Below, piece after piece: positions 58,440-64,000 of a stretch of 64,000 nt of DNA. Each line of letters opens with the position of its first letter. The first letter of the stretch is position 1. Below the pieces are notes generated by a model. That model was not told the origin of the DNA and ran no database searches. It saw only the letters and a program-made list of their open reading frames with translations. This stretch comes from Olivibacter sitiensis DSM 17696 (GTDB lineage: Bacteria; Bacteroidota; Bacteroidia; Sphingobacteriales; Sphingobacteriaceae): NCBI RefSeq assembly GCF_000427965.1, contig NZ_ATZA01000008.1, forward strand, positions 72,920-136,919, given 5' to 3'. The position numbers and the translations under genes are program-made.

Positions 58440-59334
58440 AGATATGATTCAGTTGTCTTACATAGGACAATTGCATGTTCAATGCCATCAGATTGAACGA
58501 ATCGCCGGTAGGGGCATAGGTTGTTTTATTGTTGATCAGCATGGAAAAGGCGACCGACCAATCGTCCTTATGGTATACGGAGGAGGCGCGTGCCATAACG
58601 GTGGGATACAACTTGAATCTGCCCTTTTTTAACCGTTCCGTTTCATTTCCGAAATTAGCTCCCGTAGTGGCCATACCAGTGACCAGCCATTGGCGGTCGA
58701 CGACCCATGAATAGGCGTAACCGGCATTTACTCCCAATTGCATATTGTTGAATGGCTCGCCGTGGAATAGTTCCTGCTCTGCATCGGGCACCAGCCTGTG
58801 CCAATAAGCCCCCCCTCCCAACAGAAAACTTCCGGCAGAGAGGTTCTGCTTTTCACTTTGCTCAAACGCTGCTTTTGCCGAGTACTTGTTTCCATTGAAA
58901 ATATAGGTTCCCTCGGCCCCTACTTGCCGTACGGACAGTCCGGGATATAGACGGAGTACGTTTTCGTCCTCATGGAAGAAGCCGCGGTACTTTTGATAAT
59001 ACAGATCGATGAGATAATGCCGCCCGTAGCTGTGCACCTGCAAATCGATTGCCTTTGTTTTTCCGTATTTGTTTCCTTTTAGCGGAACGATGCTATGTCC
59101 CAAAAGAAAATTGACCATTGTATTTCTTATCCCTAGCCCAATGCCGGCATTGATCGGATAATTGGGGCTGAAGGTCGTGTTATTGTTCTCCAGCTGAAGG
59201 GTATTGGTCGAAGCATAGCCTGTCATCCACAATTTTTGAGGATATGAGCCAATATAAGCTGAATCCGCCTGTTGGGCAAATGCAGACGCGGTCGATAGGA
59301 TAAGGATCGTTATTATAAAAAATCTTAAGCTCAT
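58423..59334 (-). CDS. DUF4421-like outer-membrane protein
   Basis: A 303-residue protein. ATG 59334 opens a signal peptide (MSLRFFIITILILSTASAFA, cut before QQA). The mature part has barrel-like strands: NAGIGLGIRNTMVNFLLG, YLIDLYYQKYRGFFHED, GAEGTYIFNGNKYSAKAAFEQSEKQ and AGSFLLGGGAYWHRLV. The Y-Q-K-Y-R-G-F block is typical of DUF4421. Function unknown. It follows the AraC regulator gene by 16 bp in the same direction, so they may be cotranscribed. Confidence 0.78.
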   Translation of the reverse strand: MSLRFFIITILILSTASAFAQQADSAYIGSYPQKLWMTGYASTNTLQLENNNTTFSPNYPINAGIGLGIRNTMVNFLLGHSIVPLKGNKYGKTKAIDLQVHSYGRHYLIDLYYQKYRGFFHEDENVLRLYPGLSVRQVGAEGTYIFNGNKYSAKAAFEQSEKQNLSAGSFLLGGGAYWHRLVPDAEQELFHGEPFNNMQLGVNAGYAYSWVVDRQWLVTGMATTGANFGNETERLKKGRFKLYPTVMARASSVYHKDDWSVAFSMLINNKTTYAPTGDSFNLMALNMQLSYVRQLNHIFKKKG

Positions 59335-59350
59335 GGATTGAATTAGAATT

Positions 59351-60211
59351 TTATCTGTAATACTTAGGAGCCACGCCAACCACTCTTTTGAAAAACTTGC
59401 CGAAAAAGGACTGGGAAGGAAAATTCAGTTCGTCGGCGATCTGCTGTATGGTCATGTTGGTAGATTTAAGCAGGGCCTTTGCTTCCAGTGCCACATAATC
59501 GTCGATCCATTCCCCGGCAGTCCTGCCCGTCACGTCCTTTACCACATGGGATAGGTAATTGGCACTAAGCTGTAGTTGTACTGCGTAATATTCCACCTTG
59601 CGCTCGGTCTTGTAGTGTTGGCGTACCTTCTGTAGAAACCTGTCTGCGATGTCCTTATCCTTGGACAGATGTACATCCTTAATGGATTTATGCAGGAAAT
59701 ATCCTATACCGTAAAAATATGCAATAGTCAGGTGGGTGATTATCTGTAACCGGTGGGGGTTATCATCGGTTCTGATTACTTTTCTTACCGTTTTGCAATA
59801 AGCCGTTATAGATTGCAGCTCTTCGTTGCGCAATGCCATATAAGGGCGGTTCTTTATGGCAGTGGAGATGGAATGTCCCAACAAAAGATTGAATTTTTCC
59901 GTGAAACGCTGTGTCATATAAATAAGGATCCCATGAAAATCGTCACTGCAGCTTTCATGCTCCAGTATTTGGCCGGGCAGGGAAATAGCCAGTGCCGGAG
60001 CTTGGACGGAATATTCCTTTAGATCGATCTTTCCCTTCAATTCTCCTTTCAGGCAAATACAGCAGATGGTACAGTCCGTTTTTAGCGGATGACGATAACC
60101 GTCCCGCTGTATCTCGGTCGTTTCATATAGGTAGATTTCGTGCTCGATCTGATCTACATCTTCTTTCTTCTTGAGCGATTCGTACAGATTATGGGTGGCA
60201 ATGTTCCTCAT
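59351..60211 (-). CDS. AraC-family transcriptional regulator
   Basis: A 286-residue regulator. The N-terminal region is a cupin-like sensor with no clear motif. The C-terminal AraC DNA-binding domain (about 185-286) has YYAVQLQLSANYLSHVVKDVTGRTAGEWIDDYVALEAKALLKSTNMTIQQIADELNFPSQSFFGKFFKRVVGVAPKYYR, both helix-turn-helices intact. It is divergent from the CrtC/AttH-like gene, which is the likely target together with the DUF4421 gene. Inducer unknown. Confidence 0.92.
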   Translation of the reverse strand: MRNIATHNLYESLKKKEDVDQIEHEIYLYETTEIQRDGYRHPLKTDCTICCICLKGELKGKIDLKEYSVQAPALAISLPGQILEHESCSDDFHGILIYMTQRFTEKFNLLLGHSISTAIKNRPYMALRNEELQSITAYCKTVRKVIRTDDNPHRLQIITHLTIAYFYGIGYFLHKSIKDVHLSKDKDIADRFLQKVRQHYKTERKVEYYAVQLQLSANYLSHVVKDVTGRTAGEWIDDYVALEAKALLKSTNMTIQQIADELNFPSQSFFGKFFKRVVGVAPKYYR

Positions 60212-60513
60212 TTCTTGTTCCTGTCAATGTACAAAAAAAGACATTTTAGCTGATGCAAAAAACAAAATAGCTAAAAACGGACAATATTGATGAACTCAGA
60301 CCTTTTTCCGTTTCATGCGCCGATTTACTTTTGCCCCGTCAATATCTGATACATGTAGCCCAAAATGAAGGAAGATAGAACTGATTATGACTCTTTACAT
60401 CTCTGCCGCAATAGCCTATCGTTTTTGATTAAATCTGTCAAAAAAATGCACGAAAATAGCGAAAAGAGGACAGTTTAAACAGTAATAGGCCTTTTCTAGA
60501 GCGCCACTTCCAT

Positions 60514-60521
60514 TATCTTTG
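60514..60521 (+). promoter_or_regulatory. -7 box before the CrtC/AttH-like gene
   Basis: TATCTTTG is an exact TAnnTTTG match, 81 bp before the start at 60603. A second match (TACTTTTG, 60326-60333) lies further upstream. The 391-bp divergent region otherwise shows nothing I can name. Confidence 0.45.
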
Positions 60522-60602
60522 TTGATGTATCCCATTCTTTTCCTGTAAACAAACGACAGGAAGCCTGACGGAAAGAAAAACGTTCATTTTAAAAAAGGAA
60601 TA

Positions 60603-61703
60603 ATGAAAATAAAAAATCCAAAAGTTACCCTGGCAGATGAAGCGAGAAACGGAGTAGAGGAAGATGTTCGTTCTGGTTTTTTAGATTGGCTGTTCCAATT
60701 CTCGGTAACGGGCGATGACGGAGAGCTCTATTCCGTCGGTGGTTCCATATTGTCGCTTGCCCTGGAGAAGCTGGATGTTGTCTCCATGAACTGGACAAAA
60801 GGGAAAGGACATGTTGAGCAGCTTACCAATTCCATCTACAAACTTGGGCGATTCCCCGGAATGCAATTTGAACGCCTATTGCGGAAACCACAGGGAACAC
60901 TGACCATTCAGAAAGAGGAAAATAAAGTGGTGGTTACATGCGGAGATGAATACAGGGTGGAATGTTTCGAGGACAACTCGTGGCATCTGGTGCTTGATTC
61001 GCTGGATGGGGTTTACAAAGCCGATCTGTACCACAGGCCCCAGGGTTATCCATTGTGGTACGGAAGGGAAGAGCCTTCTTATCTGACACAGCACTCCATT
61101 ACCTATGGCTATAACTGGGTAGGCGATGTTGAAGGAAGCCTTTTTATCGAGGGAAAAGAGGTCAAAGTCAAAGGGCTCGGTATCCGGGAACGCTATGTGG
61201 CCGTTGATTCCTCCGCGGCCGAACTTGGCGGATGGGAAGATTGGGGCTGGGTTTCTTTCAACGAGATACACGCCTCCCTATATGATATGCGGCTGGGCAT
61301 GAAAGACTTTTCCATTTACGATCTGCAGACACGGAAATATTATCCGGAGGGTAAGATGACCATTGGGCACGAAGATTGGGCATTTGTTCGGGAATATGAC
61401 GGTTTCGTACCGACAGTTTATAAGATCAGGATAGAAGTTGAAGACGGGGTATATGAAGTAAAGGCCCATGTGTGCAACGTAACTACCTGGGGAGTTACCT
61501 ACAAGGTTCCCGACTATCCGGTCGCCACATTGACATTTGATAAGGTAGAAGGCAGCTTCCTCTTCAAGGACGGAACGGTAAAAGAACTGACCGGAGGTAG
61601 AGGGGTCTTATCTGTCCGGCAATGGCATGCCTACCCCAATATCCTTCCGAGAGAGCTTTATAACGATGATGTTAAAGAAGGCGAAAGATTTGATACGCTG
61701 TAA
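60603..61703 (+). CDS. CrtC/AttH-like lipocalin-type protein
   Basis: A 366-residue soluble protein with no signal peptide. Alternating strands and tryptophan-rich turns (WLFQFSVTGDDGELYSVGGSI, WHLVLDSLDGVYKADLYHRPQGYPLWYGRE, GGWEDWGWVSFNEIHASLYDMR) resemble the tandem lipocalin-like domains of carotenoid 1,2-hydratase (CrtC) and AttH proteins. I see no carotenoid genes nearby, so any hydratase role is speculative. It is divergent from an AraC regulator. A terminator follows at 61752. Confidence 0.5.
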   Translation: MKIKNPKVTLADEARNGVEEDVRSGFLDWLFQFSVTGDDGELYSVGGSILSLALEKLDVVSMNWTKGKGHVEQLTNSIYKLGRFPGMQFERLLRKPQGTLTIQKEENKVVVTCGDEYRVECFEDNSWHLVLDSLDGVYKADLYHRPQGYPLWYGREEPSYLTQHSITYGYNWVGDVEGSLFIEGKEVKVKGLGIRERYVAVDSSAAELGGWEDWGWVSFNEIHASLYDMRLGMKDFSIYDLQTRKYYPEGKMTIGHEDWAFVREYDGFVPTVYKIRIEVEDGVYEVKAHVCNVTTWGVTYKVPDYPVATLTFDKVEGSFLFKDGTVKELTGGRGVLSVRQWHAYPNILPRELYNDDVKEGERFDTL

Positions 61704-61751
61704 AACAGCAGCTACTTCTGTTCTGGCAAAATAACTTGCCCTCTATATCAC

Positions 61752-61782
61752 AACAACACCCCTGTTCCGGATGTTGTTTTTT
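61752..61782 (+). terminator. Terminator after the CrtC/AttH-like gene
   Basis: AACAACACCC (61752-61761) and GGATGTTGTT (61769-61778) pair with one mismatch, followed by a T run. Just before it, at 61724-61740, GGCAAAATAACTTGCC resembles half of the palindromic element seen at 10025 and 37131. Confidence 0.75.
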
Positions 61783-61844
61783 GTTTGGGCCAAATGGGGC
61801 AACCCAATAAAACTCACGGTAAAGCCCTCGTTAGTATAAAAAAA

Positions 61845-61969
61845 ATGAAAAAATTATCATTAATTATTTTAGTACTTTTTATGCGCAAGCATTGTTCGCA
61901 CAGAATTTTTTTGACAGGGCTTTGCCCCGTATGACTTTTGGTTTAAAAGCCGAAGGGAATAAATAAAAG
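61845..61969 (+). pseudogene. Frameshifted N-terminal remnant of an outer-membrane beta-barrel protein
   Basis: ATG 61845 reads MKKLSLIILVLF, a signal peptide start. The sense then continues in another frame as YAQALFAQNFFDRALPRMTF then GLKAEGNK and stop. One lost T in the CTTTTTA run would explain the shift. The mature beginning resembles porin-family outer-membrane beta-barrel proteins. Nothing of the rest of the gene is left. The remaining 62000-62188 stretch is AT-rich with no gene I can name. Confidence 0.6.
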
Positions 61970-62188
61970 CTTTACTGCAACCCTTGAAGATGAATTGTCA
62001 ATTTGCAAATGTGTAAGCTCCCCCATAAATAGAACGAGTAGGAATTAGACAAAAAAGGTTTTGACCCCAATGTTGCAATACCCAAATCCATTATGCAAAC
62101 TTAACAAAGCGATCAAAAAAAAAAATGCGAAAAATGTCCAAATTTGAAATTGCAAAATGTCTTTAATTAAATTTTAAAACAATTTACA

Positions 62189-62545
62189 ATGAAACAATTC
62201 TTATTATTACTTCACGAAGACATTGAGAAAATGAGTCAATTGTCACCAAAAGAAATGCAGGAGCTAGTTAATGCTCATATGAATTGGGCGACTAAACTAG
62301 CCGAAGCGGGACATTTAATTTCGGGAGACGGATTGCACGAAAAAGGTGTACTCATCACAGGAAAAGATTGCGTCATTAAAGATGGGCCTTACTTGGAATC
62401 CAAAGAAATTATTGGCGGTTATTATTTGTTGCAAGCAGATGATTTACAGGCTATTGTTGAAATAGCAAAAGAATGTCCTACGCATATTTATGGTGGGACG
62501 ACAGAAATCCGACCTATAGCGGAAATGGAAGATTATGAGCAATAA
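62189..62545 (+). CDS. YCII/DGPF-domain protein
   Basis: A 118-residue protein of the YCII-related family. MKQFLLLLHEDIEKMSQLSPKEMQELVNAHMNWATKLAEAGHLI is followed by the DGPY/DGPF-type core IKDGPYLESKEIIGGYYLLQADDLQAIVEIAKECP. Such proteins are regularly encoded with ECF42 sigma factors, and here the sigma gene overlaps its end by 11 bp. Its biochemical role is not known. It is AT-richer than the main chromosome. Confidence 0.9.
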   Translation: MKQFLLLLHEDIEKMSQLSPKEMQELVNAHMNWATKLAEAGHLISGDGLHEKGVLITGKDCVIKDGPYLESKEIIGGYYLLQADDLQAIVEIAKECPTHIYGGTTEIRPIAEMEDYEQ

Positions 62546-63752
62546 CTTATCTCCAAAAGAAGAAATAAACTACAGAGCATTATATGGAAAGCTGTTTTCT
62601 GGATTATTAGATCAATTTGGCACGAATTACGTTTTTGAAATTGAGGATGCAATTCAAAATTCTTTTTTGAAATCACTAAAAATTTGGAACCAAAATAACA
62701 TTCCAAATAATAAGGAAAACTGGCTCTTCATTGTGGCTCGTAATGATGTATTGAGCCAAATTAAAAAAAAGCAAAAGGAAAACAATAATTGTTCATTTGA
62801 ATCAATTGAAGACCATTCAACTATCGACAATCAAGCTGATTTACGCCTTCAAACGATTGTTTTTATTTCTTCTTTCGAAAGTATTTCAAATCAGGCCAAA
62901 ATTCTTTTTATTATTAAAAATATTTTTGGCTTGAACATAGCCGAAATTAGCCAAAACACTTTAATCAATCAGGAAGCAATTTATAAAAGTATAAACCGAA
63001 CCAAAAAAAGTATTCAGCTTGAGTTCGATAACAAGACAATTGAGATAAATTCGATTACAGCCCGCCAGCAAACTATTTACATCGTAGAAGAAATCCTTTA
63101 TGCAGTTTTCAATATCGGTTTTGATTCTTTTAGTGAAAAGACAGAAGATATTGTAAATAAAGATTTATGCTTAGAAACATTTGCTTTGACAAAACTTTTG
63201 TTTAATCAATGTCAATCCGATTCAACAAGGAACTTATTGGCTCTTTTTTGTTTCCATGTAGCAAGAATCCCTGCAAAAATTGATAACGGTAAACTCATTT
63301 CTTTTTTTAATCAAAACCGTGGTAAATGGAACAAAGAATTAATGAATTTAGGCTTTCATTATCTTGAAAAACCAAAAAATATCAGCAAGTTTTACCTTGA
63401 AGCAATCATCATTAGCAAGTATATGTCAATAAGTTGCTTAACTCAAAATGATTGGAGCGATATTGTGAAATTATACGAAATGATACAACAAACTTCGCAA
63501 TCACCTATAGTAAAATTGAACTATTGTTTTTGTCTAAGCAAAATTGGTAAGACCAAAGAGGCATTGACTACTCTTTCAGAAATTGAAAAGGAATTGCCAA
63601 ACGAACACGTCTATTTTTCCTTGGTAAAAGCTGACATTCTGAAGGAAATCAGTCCTGAAGAATCTGGAGATTTATTTATTTCGGTTATGAATAAAATGAC
63701 TCAAAAAATCAGAAAAGAATACTTATTGGAAAATGAATTAATTAAATTGTAA
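62535..63752 (+). CDS. ECF42-type sigma factor with C-terminal DUF6596/TPR extension
   Basis: A 405-residue sigma-70 family protein. Region 2: FGTNYVFEIEDAIQNSFLKSLKIW with NKENWLFIVARNDVLSQIKKK. Region 4: ISNQAKILFIIKNIFGLNIAEISQNTLINQEAIYKSINRTKKSI. The remaining 220 residues are the extension of this group, ending in TPR-like helices (VKLNYCFCLSKIGKTKEALTTLSEIEKELP). ECF42 members are linked to YCII proteins and need no anti-sigma factor gene. It overlaps the YCII gene, so both are coexpressed. The AT-rich, asparagine- and lysine-rich character differs from the core genes. Confidence 0.9.
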   Translation: MSNNLSPKEEINYRALYGKLFSGLLDQFGTNYVFEIEDAIQNSFLKSLKIWNQNNIPNNKENWLFIVARNDVLSQIKKKQKENNNCSFESIEDHSTIDNQADLRLQTIVFISSFESISNQAKILFIIKNIFGLNIAEISQNTLINQEAIYKSINRTKKSIQLEFDNKTIEINSITARQQTIYIVEEILYAVFNIGFDSFSEKTEDIVNKDLCLETFALTKLLFNQCQSDSTRNLLALFCFHVARIPAKIDNGKLISFFNQNRGKWNKELMNLGFHYLEKPKNISKFYLEAIIISKYMSISCLTQNDWSDIVKLYEMIQQTSQSPIVKLNYCFCLSKIGKTKEALTTLSEIEKELPNEHVYFSLVKADILKEISPEESGDLFISVMNKMTQKIRKEYLLENELIKL

Positions 63753-63785
63753 AAAATGAAATTGATGTTTATAGTTTTACGCTAA

Positions 63786-63929
63786 ATGCCTTTGCAATAC
63801 CGAAAAGACAGTTGGCATCGACAAGGGTGGTACAAAAAAGGCATTTGGAATGTAGCAAGTTTCGGGTTTTCTACCGCAACGTATCTTCCAATCTTTGCAA
63901 CAGAAATTAAATCACTACCAAACGGATAA
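63786..63929 (+). CDS. Small open frame of unknown nature
   Basis: A 47-residue frame, MPLQYRKDSWHRQGWYKKGI and on to TEIKSLPNG, with an unusual share of tryptophan and tyrosine. It may be a fragment of a longer lost gene. No ribosome site or family is seen. The final 70 bases of the window hold nothing that I can name. Confidence 0.2.
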   Translation: MPLQYRKDSWHRQGWYKKGIWNVASFGFSTATYLPIFATEIKSLPNG

Positions 63930-64000
63930 ACTTAAAAACAGGCAATAAACTCACTTAACTTACTGATTATCAGTAAATATTTTCATTAGATAAAAAAGCC

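Overview
The window is chromosomal DNA from a member of the Bacteroidota, most likely the family Sphingobacteriaceae (Sphingobacterium, Pedobacter or a relative). The evidence is a SusC/SusD pair with its own ECF sigma and FecR anti-sigma factor, DUF6266, DUF2490 and DUF4421 proteins, a long SecA with a C-terminal zinc motif, and promoters of the Bacteroidota type (TAnnTTTG at -7). Species cannot be decided from the sequence alone.

Layout. (1) 1-9250: an acetate-type uptake and activation locus: porin, MHS-family transporter, two tiny membrane proteins, a sodium:solute-symporter/histidine-kinase fusion, a lone receiver protein and acetyl-CoA synthetase. A stray copy of the acs 3' end lies at 9883-9972. 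(2) 9289-24819: mostly housekeeping genes: GNAT acetyltransferase, DUF6266 protein, secA, SPOR protein, M20 amidohydrolase, MscS channel, dnaG, yraN, glutamine cyclotransferase, OmpA lipoprotein, APC permease, RidA. (3) 24879-32030: a minus-strand sigma-FecR-SusC-SusD nutrient uptake locus. (4) 32384-37805: an acyltransferase, an SDR reductase, small envelope proteins, and a periplasmic catalase interrupted by one in-frame TAG, followed by its ankyrin partner. (5) 37813-45584: a 7.6-kb accessory island between two perfect 142-bp direct repeats. The repeats are copies of the 3' end of an Fe-S protein gene. The island encodes a WYL regulator, HigBA toxin-antitoxin, a SLOG-like nucleotide-sensor candidate, a PD-(D/E)XK protein, a two-nuclease fusion (Cas4-like plus DUF2779), a 46-aa protein, and two paralogues of a domain I do not recognise. 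No integrase is visible. (6) 45442-57845: Fe-S electron-transfer pair, drug exporter, large glycosidase, universal stress protein, S41 protease, ArfB, GH20 hexosaminidase, EcsC protein. (7) 57974-64000: tRNA-Phe followed by a patchy accessory region with an SDR remnant, a DUF4421 protein, an AraC regulator, a CrtC/AttH-like protein, a frameshifted outer-membrane protein remnant, and a YCII-ECF42 pair.

The most interesting part is the island. Three of its genes share an almost identical promoter: a TGCA-N7-TGCA palindrome exactly 11 nt from a perfect TATATTTG -7 box. Two of these genes belong to the unrecognised domain family, once as a single domain and once as a tandem duplication, and the third is the SLOG-like protein. 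Together with the nucleases, the WYL regulator and the toxin-antitoxin pair, this looks like a co-regulated conflict or defence module that could be undescribed. Function is inferred from context only. Other notable signals are a two-copy palindromic element of about 120 bp, several promoters whose -7 box ends 2-5 nt before the start codon, and intergenic repeats that begin at the stop codon of the upstream gene.
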